NCBI RefSeq assembly: GCF_000829825.1
Contig: NZ_JXSL01000030.1
Coordinates: 875,501 to 939,500 of the forward strand
Direction of reading: 5' to 3'
Origin: Paramagnetospirillum magnetotacticum MS-1
GTDB lineage: Bacteria > Pseudomonadota > Alphaproteobacteria > Rhodospirillales > Magnetospirillaceae
DNA length: 64,000 nt
The translations under genes and the position numbers were made by a program. This document shows positions 18,814-28,144 of the stretch, one piece after another. Each line of letters begins with the position of its first letter. The stretch's first letter is position 1. The notes below the pieces were generated by a model. The model saw nothing but the letters and a program-made list of their open reading frames with translations, did no database searches and had not been told where the DNA came from.

Positions 18814-19851
18814 TTACTGCCCCACTACCGGCGCCAGACGTGGCGCCAGCCAGGCGGCGATGCGGCGATTTCCCGGAGGCGTGGTGTGCACCCAGTCGTA
18901 GAAATCCCCGTCCTCGAAGGTGAGCCCGCTGCCCAGGTCGAGGCAAATGCCGCCTTCGCGGCGGCAGGCCGCCATGGCACGGTGATTAAAGGCCGTCTGC
19001 ATGGCCCAGGACCCGAAATCCACCGATTGCGGCGAGGCTCCCCGGCCCAAGGGCTCGCCCGTGCTGGTCACCCGATAGTCCGAGCGGCTTTGGGTCACGA
19101 TGACGGCCTGGGCGCCCATGGCCCGGATACGCCCCATCAGGGCCGCGACCCGCTGCTCATAGGCGTCCAGCAAGGCAACATCGCCTGTCTTGTCCAGAGC
19201 GGGAGGATGACCGGCGATCCAGGGGCCGCGCGGCACATCGGTCCCGCCATGAACCACATGGGCCTTATGGGCCTTGAGCGTCCCCTGGATGGTGGAGACC
19301 ACCTGCACCAGGGCGGAATGATTGGTGATGTAGCGTTCCACCCGGCGCCCCAGGGAGGGCGAGGCCATGTCGTCCCACTGCTGCTGACCCTGGAGATGAG
19401 CGTCGTTGACGCCGATATAGGCCAGGACGAAGCGGGGCTTGAGGCCCGGAATCTGTGACAGCCAGCGATCGAACGCTCTGAGATGGCCCACGGTCGACTG
19501 ACCGTCGATACCGGCATTGACCACCACCTTACCGCCCAGATCTTGGGCCAGGTAGTCCTGCCAGGTCTGGCCGTCGCCGACAAAGCGCTGATCGGTGGTG
19601 GAGCCGCCGATGGTCAGGATGTCGATGGCGCCGAGATCCTTGTAGGACCCGCGCAACCCCCAGTGGTCGCGGGTATAGACGGCATCCTGGGGTCCGCCAT
19701 AGAGGCCGCTGACATCGAAAATCCGCCGCACGTCGCGGGGAATGTTCATGGTTCCCCAGCTGGGGCCGAAGATCCAGCTGCCGAAGATCAGCTCGGCGAT
19801 GACCAGCCCCGCCAGCAGGATAGCCGCATTAATTCCGAGAATTCTGATCAT
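18814..19851 (-). CDS. SGNH/GDSL-family hydrolase, membrane-anchored
   Basis: A 345-residue protein with one N-terminal membrane helix or uncleaved signal (about 4-28) and a periplasmic SGNH domain. Catalytic blocks are recognisable: ILTIGGSTTDQ with Ser84, YIGVNDAHL with Asn149-Asp150, and FYDWVH near the end with Asp319 and His322, the DxxH pair. Such proteins are esterases that often remove or add acyl groups on cell-surface glycans. The start overlaps the stop of a 52-codon ORF by four bases, which links it to holA. Substrate unknown. Confidence 0.85.
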   Translation of the reverse strand: MIRILGINAAILLAGLVIAELIFGSWIFGPSWGTMNIPRDVRRIFDVSGLYGGPQDAVYTRDHWGLRGSYKDLGAIDILTIGGSTTDQRFVGDGQTWQDYLAQDLGGKVVVNAGIDGQSTVGHLRAFDRWLSQIPGLKPRFVLAYIGVNDAHLQGQQQWDDMASPSLGRRVERYITNHSALVQVVSTIQGTLKAHKAHVVHGGTDVPRGPWIAGHPPALDKTGDVALLDAYEQRVAALMGRIRAMGAQAVIVTQSRSDYRVTSTGEPLGRGASPQSVDFGSWAMQTAFNHRAMAACRREGGICLDLGSGLTFEDGDFYDWVHTTPPGNRRIAAWLAPRLAPVVGQ

Positions 19852-20006
19852 CGCCGCGCCGCCATGTCATACCAACCGGCCAATGAATTGACCTGTTTTA
19901 TTGTCCCTCGCCGGGCGCGGGCCTCCGCCCGCTTGGCCGCCGCCGCAATGGCGGCCAGATACCGGCCAACGAGTCGTTTCAAAGGTTGGCCGCTATCAGT
20001 CATCAT
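19848..20006 (-). CDS. Hypothetical 52-residue basic protein between holA and SGNH hydrolase
   Basis: A short frame starting MMTDSGQPLKRLVGRYLAAI. It overlaps the holA stop (ATGA) at its start and the SGNH-hydrolase start (ATGA) at its end, exactly the spacing of coupled genes. The product is a basic, alanine-rich amphipathic helix (KRLVGRYLAAIAAAAKRAEARARR) with no cysteine or signal peptide; I recognise no family. If it is not a gene, the hydrolase would lose its coupling to holA. The double four-base overlap is the main evidence. Confidence 0.5.
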   Translation of the reverse strand: MMTDSGQPLKRLVGRYLAAIAAAAKRAEARARRGTIKQVNSLAGWYDMAARR

Positions 20007-21025
20007 CGTCTCGCCGCCGCGCGGGCGATCATCATCAAGGCCCGCGAGGCGATTTCGGCCGCGGGCATGCCTGTTGTCTTGCAATCCACCTCGGCCTCCG
20101 TCAGCAGGTCCAGCGCCTTGCCCAGCCGGTCGGCGGGCCAGCGCGACAGCTGGCGCTTGAAGCGGTCGGCGGCCTTGAAGATTACCGGCGGCTTCAAGGC
20201 CGCCATGGCCTGATCGGTGGACTTGCCCTGGGCCATCAGCCCGGCCGCCAGATGCAGGCGCTGGAAATGCCGCGCCACCGAGCGCAGCATGCCCACTGGC
20301 TGACTACCCTCGCGCAGCAGACGGTCCAGCACCCGTTGCGCTCCGGCATGGTCGCCATCGGCGGTGGACAGGGCCAGATCGTCCAGGCCCAAAGCGGCGG
20401 TATCGCCGACGCAAGCCACCGCATCCTCCAGATGCACCCGGCCCGGCCCGCCCATATAGAGGGCCAGCTTGCCCAGCTCGGCCCTGGTCAGACGACGATC
20501 GCCGCCCAGATGTTCGGTGAGATAGGCCATGGCATCGGGCTCGGCCATCAGCCCGGCAGACTTCAATTCCTCCTGGATGACCCCGGCCAACGAGCCGCCC
20601 TCGTCGCCATAACAGGCCAGGGCGGCGGCGTTGTCGGCGCCTTCGAACAGTTTGCGCAAGGAGGAGCGCGGCCCCAATTCACCGCCTTCGATCACCACCA
20701 GGGCATCGCCCATGGGCCGCGCCAGAAAGGATGACACCGCGCCGCTCTGGCCGTCACCGGCATCGCGCAGCACCACCACGCGCCGCCCGCCACCCAGTGC
20801 CATGGCGGCGGCTTCATCGGCAAGACGGGACGGAATGTCCTTCAGCGCGGCAGGAGTCAATTCAGCAACCCGGAAGGGATCGGAAGTGTCGGGCACTACC
20901 GAGCGGATAAGCCGCTGTACCCTTTCGCGCACCAGCCCCAGATCGGGACCAAAGACCAGAACGGCGCGCATGGCCGGATCAGGGGCCTTGAGGAAGGCCT
21001 CGATCCTCGACCCGGTCAGCTTCAC
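20003..21025 (-). CDS. holA: DNA polymerase III subunit delta
   Basis: A 340-residue clamp-loader subunit that opens the beta clamp. It begins [20 protein letters not shown], followed by VLVFGPDLGLVRERVQRL, the degenerate nucleotide-binding region typical of HolA, and later YLTEHLGGDRRLTRAELGKLALY (about 169-190), the conserved lid domain. The C-terminal third is the helical collar domain. The start overlaps the lptE stop by four bases. leuS-lptE-holA is the usual proteobacterial order, which supports the call. Confidence 0.93.
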   Translation of the reverse strand: MKLTGSRIEAFLKAPDPAMRAVLVFGPDLGLVRERVQRLIRSVVPDTSDPFRVAELTPAALKDIPSRLADEAAAMALGGGRRVVVLRDAGDGQSGAVSSFLARPMGDALVVIEGGELGPRSSLRKLFEGADNAAALACYGDEGGSLAGVIQEELKSAGLMAEPDAMAYLTEHLGGDRRLTRAELGKLALYMGGPGRVHLEDAVACVGDTAALGLDDLALSTADGDHAGAQRVLDRLLREGSQPVGMLRSVARHFQRLHLAAGLMAQGKSTDQAMAALKPPVIFKAADRFKRQLSRWPADRLGKALDLLTEAEVDCKTTGMPAAEIASRALMMIARAAARR

Positions 21026-21597
21026 TGGCGGTCCTCGACGCGATCGTCCCTGAAGATGGAGCGCCGCTGGCGGTAACGCTCGTCATTGGGATTGGCCTGA
21101 TAGCGCTGAATCGCTACGGCGATACGATTACGGATGTCGTCGGCCAACTGGTTGAGTGCCCGCTCCTCGGCATCGCGCTCGGCGGCGACACTGGCATAAC
21201 GCGGCCCCAAATGGTCGAAATAGACGGTGGTCGTGACATTATCCGCCAGAATCGATGCCCCATTGGTACCCAGCAAGACCTGGGCGGACATGGAAAGATT
21301 GGCGACCGTGGCAAAGGTATCCTTGCGGAATCCCAGATTGCTGACGGATTCGGTCAATTTGATCTCAAGCCGGTAGGTGTAGTCGGCCGCTTCGCCCCGC
21401 GGCGACAGGCGCTGCAACATGGCGTTACGAAGCTGTTGGCCGATTCTGTCCTTGATGGGTTCGATGCGGATGGCGGCCAGATCGGCGTCCATGCCGGTCG
21501 CCGCGCCGCTGGGCGTGCCGTACATGGGCCTGAAGCCGCAGCCCGCCGGGCCCAGCGTCATCACAACGAACAGGAGAAGCGCTCTAGACCACCACAT
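21022..21597 (-). CDS. lptE: LPS-assembly lipoprotein LptE
   Basis: A 191-residue lipoprotein. The signal sequence is [20 protein letters not shown] with the lipobox cysteine at residue 20, so it is anchored in the outer membrane. LptE plugs the LptD barrel and helps deliver LPS to the surface. The body has the family pattern [21 protein letters not shown] and [19 protein letters not shown]. The gene overlaps the end of leuS by 14 bases and holA by four, so all three are co-translated. The charged C-terminal tail ([20 protein letters not shown]) is common in alphaproteobacterial members. Confidence 0.9.
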   Translation of the reverse strand: MWWSRALLLFVVMTLGPAGCGFRPMYGTPSGAATGMDADLAAIRIEPIKDRIGQQLRNAMLQRLSPRGEAADYTYRLEIKLTESVSNLGFRKDTFATVANLSMSAQVLLGTNGASILADNVTTTVYFDHLGPRYASVAAERDAEERALNQLADDIRNRIAVAIQRYQANPNDERYRQRRSIFRDDRVEDRQ

Positions 21598-24184
21598 TGA
21601 CGATCCGATTGGGTACGACCACGACCTTGCGCGCGGGTTTGCCTGACATTGCCGAAATCACCGGGGGTTGCGCAAGGGCTGTCTGTTCCGCCAGGGCCGC
21701 ATCGGCATCCTTGGGCAGTTCGATAGTGGCGCGCAGCTTGCCATTGACCTGGACCGCGACGGTGACGCTGTCTTCGACCAGAAGGGCGGGGTCGGCCACC
21801 GGCCAGGACGCTTCGGCCAGCAATCCGGCGCCGCCTAAGGTCTGCCACATCTCCTCGGCCAGATGGGGCATCATGGGCCCGATCAGCCGGGCGGTGGCTT
21901 CAAGGCCCTCGCGCAGCACCCAGGCGGCCCCCGCGTCACCGGCGGGCAGTTCGCCCAGGCCGTTGGTCATCTCGCGGATACGAGCCACCGCCTTGTTGAA
22001 GTGGAAACGCTCCAGATCCTCGCCCACCTGGGCAATGGTCTTGTGCAGCAGACGACGGATCTTGAGAGTCTCCGTCGACAGTTCCGGCATGGGCGTGCCA
22101 GCGGCGGGCAACTCCGCCGAGGCCACCATGCGCCACAGCCGGTTGACATAGCGCCAGGCGCCGTCGATACCGGCCTCGGTCCAGTCCAGGTCGCGCTCGG
22201 GCGGAGAATCCGACAGCATGAACAGCCGCGCCGTGTCGGCCCCGTAGCCGTCGATGATCCCTGCCGGGTCCACCACGTTCTTCTTGGACTTGCTCATCTT
22301 CTCGGAACGGCCACCGGTGACCGGCGCCCCGGTCACGGCATGGACCAGCTTGCCATCGGGACCGGAAACCACATCGGTGGGAAACAGCCAGGCACCGTCC
22401 GCCGACTTGTAGGTCTCGTGGCAGATCATGCCCTGGGTCAGCAGACCGGCGAAAGGCTCCTTGACCCCGAGATAGCCGCAATCCTTCAGCGCGCGGGTGA
22501 AGAAGCGGGAATAGAGCAGGTGCAGGACCGCATGCTCGATGCCGCCGATATATTGGTCGACGCTCATCCAGTAATCCGCCGCCGCGCGGTCGAAAGCCAC
22601 ATCTTGGCGGTCGGGCGAGGTATAGCGGGCGAAATACCAGCTGGATTCGAAGAAGGTGTCGAAGGTATCGGTCTCGCGCCGGGCGGGCTTGCCGCAGACC
22701 GGGCAGTTCACGTGCTTCCAGGTGGGATGGTGGTCCAGCGGATTGCCGGGCTTGTCGAAGCTGACATCCTCGGGCAGTTCCACGGGCAATTGCTCGGCGG
22801 GCACTGGGACGGTGCCACAGGACTCGCAATGGATCACCGGGATGGGACAGCCCCAATAGCGCTGGCGCGACACGCCCCAGTCACGCAGGCGGTAATTGAT
22901 GGTGCGCTCGCCGCGGCCCATCGCCTCGATGCGGCGGATGGCCTCGGCCTTGGCCTCGTCCACGGCCAGACCGTCGAGAAACTGGGAATTGATGGCCTTG
23001 CCGTCGCCGGTATAGGCCTCGCCCTTGGCGATGGCGGCGGTCACCGCCTCGCGGTCAGCGGCCGCTTCGACCACCTGAGTCCAGCCCAAGCCGTATTTGT
23101 TGGCGAAATCCAGATCGCGCTGATCATGGGCGGGACAGCCGAAAATGGCGCCCGAGCCGTAATCCATCAGTACGAAATTGGCCACATAGATAGGCAGCGT
23201 CCAGGTGGGATCGAAGGGATGCACGGCCTTCAGACCGGTGTCGAAACCCTTCTTCTCGGCGGTCTCGATGGCGGCTTCCGACGTGCCCATGCGGTTGCAT
23301 TCACCGATGAACTCGGCCAGACCCGCATTGCCCGCCGCCAATTCGGCGGCCAGGGGATGGTTGGCGGCGATGGCCACGAATTTGGCGCCGAACAAGGTGT
23401 CGGGACGGGTGGTGAAGATCTCGAGCTGATCGGAACGGCCTGCCAGATCGAACATCAGCCGCGCGCCCTCGGACCGGCCGATCCAGTTCTCCTGCATCAG
23501 GCGGACCCGCTCGGGCCAGCGCTCCAGTGTCGCCAGACTGTCCAGCAGATCCTGGGCATAGGCGGTGATCTTGAGGAACCACTGGGAGAGCAGGCGCTTT
23601 TCCACCAGGGCGCCCGAGCGCCAGCCGTGGCCGTCGATCACCTGCTCGTTGGCCAGGACGGTGTTTTCCACCGGGTCCCAGTTGACCCAGGATTCCTTGC
23701 GGTAGACCAGCCCGTTTTTAAGGAAATCCAGGAACATCTTCTGTTCGTGGCGGTAATATTGGGGCTCGCAGGTGGCCACTTCGCGGCGCCAGTCATAAGA
23801 CAGGCCCATGGATTTGAGCTGCTCGCGCATGGCGGCGATGTTCTCGCGCGTCCATTTGGCCGGGTGCACGTTGTTGGAGATGGCGGCGTTCTCGGCGGGC
23901 AGGCCGAAAGCGTCCCAGCCCATGGGATGCAGGACGTTGAAACCCTTGGCCCGCTTATAGCGCGCCACCACGTCGCCCAGGGTATAGTTGCGCACATGGC
24001 CCATATGGATGCGCCCCGACGGATAGGGGAACATCTCCAGGACATAGTATTTGGGCTTGCCCGGCGCGATCTCGGCCTCGAAGCAGCGCTTCTCCTCCCA
24101 GACCTGCTGCCAGCGGGCTTCGGTTTCCTTGACGTTGTAGCGGTCGCCGCTGATGCCATCCGGGCGCGACATGGGGCCGTCCAT
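21584..24184 (-). CDS. leuS: Leucyl-tRNA synthetase
   Basis: An 866-residue class I synthetase, full length. The HIGH motif appears as HMGH at 60-63 in [20 protein letters not shown] is intact ([14 protein letters not shown], about 629-642). A CP1 editing domain (about 220-420) and the C-terminal VQVNGKLR domain are present. I keep the ATG at 24184; a second in-frame ATG four codons later (MSRPDGIS) is equally possible. Downstream lptE overlaps its end by 14 bases. Confidence 0.97.
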   Translation of the reverse strand: MDGPMSRPDGISGDRYNVKETEARWQQVWEEKRCFEAEIAPGKPKYYVLEMFPYPSGRIHMGHVRNYTLGDVVARYKRAKGFNVLHPMGWDAFGLPAENAAISNNVHPAKWTRENIAAMREQLKSMGLSYDWRREVATCEPQYYRHEQKMFLDFLKNGLVYRKESWVNWDPVENTVLANEQVIDGHGWRSGALVEKRLLSQWFLKITAYAQDLLDSLATLERWPERVRLMQENWIGRSEGARLMFDLAGRSDQLEIFTTRPDTLFGAKFVAIAANHPLAAELAAGNAGLAEFIGECNRMGTSEAAIETAEKKGFDTGLKAVHPFDPTWTLPIYVANFVLMDYGSGAIFGCPAHDQRDLDFANKYGLGWTQVVEAAADREAVTAAIAKGEAYTGDGKAINSQFLDGLAVDEAKAEAIRRIEAMGRGERTINYRLRDWGVSRQRYWGCPIPVIHCESCGTVPVPAEQLPVELPEDVSFDKPGNPLDHHPTWKHVNCPVCGKPARRETDTFDTFFESSWYFARYTSPDRQDVAFDRAAADYWMSVDQYIGGIEHAVLHLLYSRFFTRALKDCGYLGVKEPFAGLLTQGMICHETYKSADGAWLFPTDVVSGPDGKLVHAVTGAPVTGGRSEKMSKSKKNVVDPAGIIDGYGADTARLFMLSDSPPERDLDWTEAGIDGAWRYVNRLWRMVASAELPAAGTPMPELSTETLKIRRLLHKTIAQVGEDLERFHFNKAVARIREMTNGLGELPAGDAGAAWVLREGLEATARLIGPMMPHLAEEMWQTLGGAGLLAEASWPVADPALLVEDSVTVAVQVNGKLRATIELPKDADAALAEQTALAQPPVISAMSGKPARKVVVVPNRIVNVVV

Positions 24185-24215
24185 TGCTTTGAGGTGGAAT
24201 CTTCAAGGGTTGGAG

Positions 24216-24241
24216 CCGGGCGGCAGTTCTGGGCCGCCCGG
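24216..24241 (-). promoter_or_regulatory. GC-rich hairpin between DUF3576 gene and leuS
   Basis: CCGGGCGGC and GCCGCCCGG pair perfectly around an eight-base loop in the 66-base gap after the DUF3576 stop and before the leuS start, in a minus-strand transcript. No U-run follows, so it could be a weak terminator, an attenuator or simply mRNA structure ahead of leuS. No tRNA-like T-box features were seen. Confidence 0.4.
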
Positions 24242-24250
24242 ACACCGGAT

Positions 24251-24781
24251 TTATTCGGTCGAGACGATCCGCAGCTGGCGGGCGCGGGTCAGGATCGAAT
24301 TTTCCATATCGGCCGTCATCTTGGGATCGACGCGCACATCCACCCAATTGCCCGAGCCGTCGCGGACCTGTTTGAACAGCGAGACCTTGACGCCATCGGC
24401 CCGCAGGGTGCGGTCCAGGATGAACACATTGACCTTGTATCGCTCGCTGGGGGTCTCGGGCAGCTGATACCAGTCGGTGATGATGGTGCCCCCGAACGCG
24501 TCGGCGGTGGTGATGGGCATGAAGGAGACAGTGTCGAGCGAGGCCCGCCACAAGAAGGCGTTAACGCCGATGCCCACGCCCTCGCCCTCGGGCTTGGACT
24601 TGCCGAACAGACCTTCCGGCCCGAAGATGGTTTCGCGCTTTTCGTTAGACATGCGCGGCGCCGATTCGCCCTTATCCTTGGTGGGATAGACCGCCTGCGT
24701 CTCGCTGCAACCGGACATCACCAGGGTCGCGCCCATCAGCATCAGGGCGCCCAGGGCGCCAACCGAAATTTTCCTCGTCAT
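24251..24781 (-). CDS. DUF3576-family lipoprotein
   Basis: A 176-residue lipoprotein from ATG 24781 (MTRKISVGALGALMLMGATL); the lipobox is LVMSGC with Cys25. The open frame extends far upstream without a plausible start. The mature protein contains NAFLWRASLDTVSFMPITTADAFGGTIITDWY and ERYKVNVFILDRTLRADGVK, which I recognise as the DUF3576 signature widespread in alphaproteobacteria, always as an exported lipoprotein. Function is unknown. It is followed by leuS after 66 bases containing a hairpin. Ribosome-site support is weak. Confidence 0.85.
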   Translation of the reverse strand: MTRKISVGALGALMLMGATLVMSGCSETQAVYPTKDKGESAPRMSNEKRETIFGPEGLFGKSKPEGEGVGIGVNAFLWRASLDTVSFMPITTADAFGGTIITDWYQLPETPSERYKVNVFILDRTLRADGVKVSLFKQVRDGSGNWVDVRVDPKMTADMENSILTRARQLRIVSTE

Positions 24782-25101
24782 CACCGTCTTCACCCCGCCA
24801 CGCCGACATACGGCCTGTTGGCACGCCAAATATCTCCGACGGCAGGGACCCGCCGTCGTGACAGGCAACAATGCTACGAGAGGCGCGTCCCCTGCAAGCG
24901 GTAACGCCGATGTGCCGTCGAACGCCCCTGGAACCCCATTGTGTTGCATCCGTGCCACAGTGCGGGGTTTTCGATACAAGACCCTGCCTCCCTCGCTTGA
25001 CCCTAGCCGTCCCTCATGGCTTGATGTCGTCCGTTCGTTCATTTGGATAGCGGTTGCGGCCATTGGGGGTCGTCTTCGCAAGGCCAAAGAGAGGAGATAC
25101 C
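24782..25101. other. Divergent intergenic region before the porin gene
   Basis: 320 bases between the divergent DUF3576 lipoprotein and porin genes. It must hold both promoters. I see a GAGGAG ribosome site (25091-25096) for the porin and a possible TTGACC -35 element (24997-25002), but no convincing -10 at the right distance, so I do not call a promoter. No hairpin array or dispersed repeat of the families described elsewhere is present. Confidence 0.5.
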
Positions 25102-26424
25102 ATGAAGAAGATTCTTATGACCAGCACCGCGCTGGTCGCCGCCGGCATGCTGAGCGCCGGCGCCGCCTCCGCTGCTGAGAAGATCAAGATCAATGTCGGC
25201 GGCTTCTCCAAGTGGTGGGTCGTCGGTGCCTGGCAGGACAAGGGCTTCCAGAACGGCACCACCGGCACCATCGGCGCCTCCGCCAACGGCGCGAGCGCTG
25301 CCGGTTCCCAGCGTCAGAACGTCGACGTCAAGGGCTTCAACCAGCTCGAATTCTCTGGTTCGACCGCTCTGGACAACGGCCTGAAGGTCGGCGTCATGTT
25401 CACCGTCATGGCCGGTGGTCACTCCGACAGCGTCACCGACGTCATCGACAACAGCTTCGCCTGGGTCGAGGGTGGTTTCGGTAAGGTTCTGGCCGGTATC
25501 CACAACAACGGCACCGCCCTGCTGCATGTGCAGGCTCCCGATGCCGCCAACAACTTCGGTTCCGGCGGCGTGATGCTGGGCAACTGGGCCATCACCAAGC
25601 CGGCTGGCGTGATGGGCATGAACCAGCGCGTTGGTTACACCGTTTCGGCCAACTCCACTCAGGCTCTGGCCGACGACAAGGCTGAGAAGCTGACCTACGT
25701 TGCTCCGTCCTTCTACGGTTTGACCCTCGGCGCTTCGTACATCCCGAACGTCGTTCGTACCGGTGCCGGCGTCGGCGCCACCAGCCTCGGCGCTCACAGC
25801 CGTGCCAACGGTACCGATCGTCTCGGCGCTTGGGGCGGTGGTGCTCTGTACGCCAACACCTTCGGCCCGGTGGGCGTGAAGGCTTCGGCCGGCTATGTGT
25901 GGGTCGACCTGACCGCCACTGGCGGCGCCGAGAAGGCCCTGACCCAGCAGACCTACGGCGCTCAGCTGTCCTATGCTGGCTTCACCCTGGGTGGTTCGGT
26001 GCAGCGCGCCTCTGACGACCGCAAGCAGGGCGGCGTGACCAGCGCCGTGCTGTCCGGCACCTCGCAGGCCGGCACCTACGGCGGCAAGGGCGGTTCGGGC
26101 GGCGACCTCGACTTCGGCGGTATCGCCTATGACGTGGGTCTGCAGTACGCTTCCGGCCCGTATGCCGTGTCGCTGGCTTACTTCAAGTCGTCGGTCGTTG
26201 GTCTGTCCAACACCACCCTGCGTAACGGCAAGGACGACACCATCGAGGCCTACCAGGTTTCGGGCAAGTACAACCTCGGCCCGGGCGTGGACGTTCTGGC
26301 TTCGGTTGGCTGGATCGAGTACAAGGACCAGCGCGATGGTCTGGCTGGCCTGACCGCCAACCAGAACAGCATGTACTCCAACTCCGGTTGGACTGCCATG
26401 ACCGGTCTGTCGCTGACCTTCTAA
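25102..26424 (+). CDS. Gram-negative general porin (major outer-membrane protein)
   Basis: A 440-residue porin. The start MKKILMTSTALVAAGMLSAG follows a GAGGAG site; signal peptidase I should cut after ASA (residue 24). The mature part alternates short beta-strand segments rich in Gly, Tyr and Ser (VNVGGFSKWWVVGAW, FNQLEFSGSTALDNGLKVG, FAWVEGGFGKVLAG) and ends in an aromatic strand GWTAMTGLSLTF with C-terminal Phe, the outer-membrane sorting signal. Codon use differs from its neighbours: many GGT, GTT, CGT and TCC codons, a sign of very high expression. A strong terminator follows. It is probably a trimeric channel; pore selectivity cannot be read from sequence. Confidence 0.92.
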   Translation: MKKILMTSTALVAAGMLSAGAASAAEKIKINVGGFSKWWVVGAWQDKGFQNGTTGTIGASANGASAAGSQRQNVDVKGFNQLEFSGSTALDNGLKVGVMFTVMAGGHSDSVTDVIDNSFAWVEGGFGKVLAGIHNNGTALLHVQAPDAANNFGSGGVMLGNWAITKPAGVMGMNQRVGYTVSANSTQALADDKAEKLTYVAPSFYGLTLGASYIPNVVRTGAGVGATSLGAHSRANGTDRLGAWGGGALYANTFGPVGVKASAGYVWVDLTATGGAEKALTQQTYGAQLSYAGFTLGGSVQRASDDRKQGGVTSAVLSGTSQAGTYGGKGGSGGDLDFGGIAYDVGLQYASGPYAVSLAYFKSSVVGLSNTTLRNGKDDTIEAYQVSGKYNLGPGVDVLASVGWIEYKDQRDGLAGLTANQNSMYSNSGWTAMTGLSLTF

Positions 26425-26450
26425 TAGGTCGTCGATATCTCGACATGGGG

Positions 26451-26480
26451 AGGGCGGCTTCGGCCGCCCTCTTTCTTTTT
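26451..26480 (+). terminator. Rho-independent terminator of the porin gene
   Basis: AGGGCGGC and GCCGCCCT pair around a TTCG tetraloop, followed by CTTTCTTTTT. It starts 26 bases after the porin stop and separates the porin from the TPR gene that starts at 26489. Confidence 0.9.
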
Positions 26481-26488
26481 GCGAGCCC

Positions 26489-28021
26489 ATGATGACTCAG
26501 CCCAGTTTCGAACAGGCCGTGCAGTTCATGAGCCAAGGCCGCCCGGCCGACGCCGCCGGGACCGCCGAAGCACTGCTGTCCACCCAGCCGGGAAATGCCC
26601 GCCTTTGGCATCTGCTGGGCTGCGCCCGTCTTCAGCTGGGCCAGGTGGATGAGGCCATTCGGACGATCCGTCACTCGGTCTCCCTCGACGCCTCCAATCC
26701 CGCCACCCATGCCAATCTTGCCCGTGCGCTGCTGGCCAAGAACAGTGCCGCCGAACGAAAGGACGCGGAAGCATCCATCCGCTGCGCCATCGCCGCCGGA
26801 CCAAATGATCTGTCCTTCCGCCTGACCCTGGCCGAGATTCTTCAGGCTGACCGACGTTACCCCGAGGCGGTTGCCGAATTGCGCCAGGCTTTGGCCCTTG
26901 CTCCCGCCCATCCCGACATCGCCGCCACCCTGGCCTCAGCCCTGCATCTGGCGGGCGAAGCCGACCAGGCCCTGTCCCTGTGCGATCAGGTTCTGGCCGC
27001 CAATCCCGGCCATGTGGGCGCCTGGATCAACCGGGGCAACGCCAATTTGCTGAAAGGCGACGTCGCCGCCGCCCGTGCCGCCCTCGATCAGGCGGTGGCG
27101 CTGGCCCCCGACAACAAGCTGGCCCGCTTCAATCGTGGTTTCGCCGCCCTGCGGGCCGAGGATTTCGCCATCGGCTGGGCCGATTACGAGGCCCGTCACG
27201 ACAGGAGCTTCGCCACCCTGCCCGAGCGTCTGGAAGGGACCACCATCCTGGTCGACCAGGATCAATACGCAGGCGATACGTTCCAATATATTCGCTTCGT
27301 TCTGCCCCTTCTGGAGCGTGGCGCCCGTATCATCCTTTCGCTGCCCGCCCGTCTGAACGCCATGCTGCGTGTGTGCTTCGTCTCCCATCCGCGGCTTGCG
27401 TACCACGCCCTGGGCACGCCCGAACCCGCCCATGACCATAAGGTGGGCATCGCCAGCCTGCCCCTGCTGCTCTGGCCCACCGAACCCTTCGGCGCCGGGC
27501 GCGTTCCCTATCTTCGAGCGCCAGAGGCCGCAGTGGAGGATTGGCGCGGCCGGATCCGCCGCCCCGGCAGGCTGGCGGTGGCCATCAACTGGCAGGGCAA
27601 TCCGGGTTATGATCTGGATCATTTCCGCTCGGTGCCCATCGCCCATCTGGCACCCCTGGCCGAACTGGCCGATCGGGTGGATTTCTTCAGCGTCCACGGC
27701 GGCGACGAACGGGTGGAAGAAGCCCCCTTCCCCCTCAATCCCTTGCCCAAGGATTGCGATGCGGGCGGCGCATTTCTCGGCACGGCCGCCCTGATGAAGG
27801 CCTGCGATCTGGTGATTTCGTCGGACACCTCCACCGCCCATCTGGCAGGCGCCTTGGGCTGCCCCCTCTGGCTGATGGCCTCGGCCTATCCCGAATGGCG
27901 CTGGCTGGACCGGCGCGAGGATTCGCCCTGGTACCCGACGGCACGCCTGTTCCGCCAGCCCGCCGTGGGCGATTGGCGCCCGGTGGCGGCGGCGATCGTC
28001 AAGGCTATAGGTCAGTTGTGA
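26489..28021 (+). CDS. TPR-domain protein with glycosyltransferase-like C-terminus
   Basis: A 510-residue protein. Residues about 1-220 form five to six tetratricopeptide repeats (ALLSTQPGNARLWHLLGCARL, HVGAWINRGNANLLKGDVAA); residues about 235-510 form a GT-B-like domain with GDTFQYIRFVLPLLERGA and the C-terminal block MKACDLVISSDTSTAHLAGA, shared by OGT/SPINDLY-like and GT9-like enzymes. The same architecture is common in magnetotactic and other Rhodospirillales. It starts right after the porin terminator and probably has its own promoter there. An ATG three bases later is an equal start. Protein or lipid glycosylation is possible; substrate unknown. Confidence 0.85.
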   Translation: MMTQPSFEQAVQFMSQGRPADAAGTAEALLSTQPGNARLWHLLGCARLQLGQVDEAIRTIRHSVSLDASNPATHANLARALLAKNSAAERKDAEASIRCAIAAGPNDLSFRLTLAEILQADRRYPEAVAELRQALALAPAHPDIAATLASALHLAGEADQALSLCDQVLAANPGHVGAWINRGNANLLKGDVAAARAALDQAVALAPDNKLARFNRGFAALRAEDFAIGWADYEARHDRSFATLPERLEGTTILVDQDQYAGDTFQYIRFVLPLLERGARIILSLPARLNAMLRVCFVSHPRLAYHALGTPEPAHDHKVGIASLPLLLWPTEPFGAGRVPYLRAPEAAVEDWRGRIRRPGRLAVAINWQGNPGYDLDHFRSVPIAHLAPLAELADRVDFFSVHGGDERVEEAPFPLNPLPKDCDAGGAFLGTAALMKACDLVISSDTSTAHLAGALGCPLWLMASAYPEWRWLDRREDSPWYPTARLFRQPAVGDWRPVAAAIVKAIGQL

Positions 28022-28144
28022 CCCATCATGGGGCTCCCGCCCCATGCCCTGGTTGGAGGCTATGCCTCCAAACCTCCATTTCATTTTCAAATGAAAATGG
28101 GATCCGGGGCATTGGCCCCGGGCGGGTGCGGGCAGCAGCCCGCT
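28022..28144. repeat. Structured repeat family B, copy 1: chain of hairpins
   Basis: The whole gap between two convergent genes is a series of perfect hairpins: CATGGGGC/GCCCCATG (28027-28046), TTGGAGGC/GCCTCCAA (28053-28071) followed by an extra CCTCC, CATTTTC/GAAAATG (28082-28099), CCGGGGC/GCCCCGG (28104-28121) and GCGGG/CCCGC (28122-28143). The second hairpin and its trailing pyrimidine block match, with compensatory changes, the element at 58732. It could terminate transcription from both sides. Confidence 0.75.

Noticed and set aside
21863..24904. A 1013-codon open frame on the plus strand opposite leuS
   Set aside because: It mirrors the leuS codons; its peptide is low-complexity with His, Gly and Gln bias, has no family features, and leuS is certain. 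High GC content creates such antisense frames.
24997..25025. TTGACC as -35 element of the porin promoter
   Set aside because: The partner hexamer at the right distance (CTTGAT) is a poor -10, so a promoter call would be a guess.
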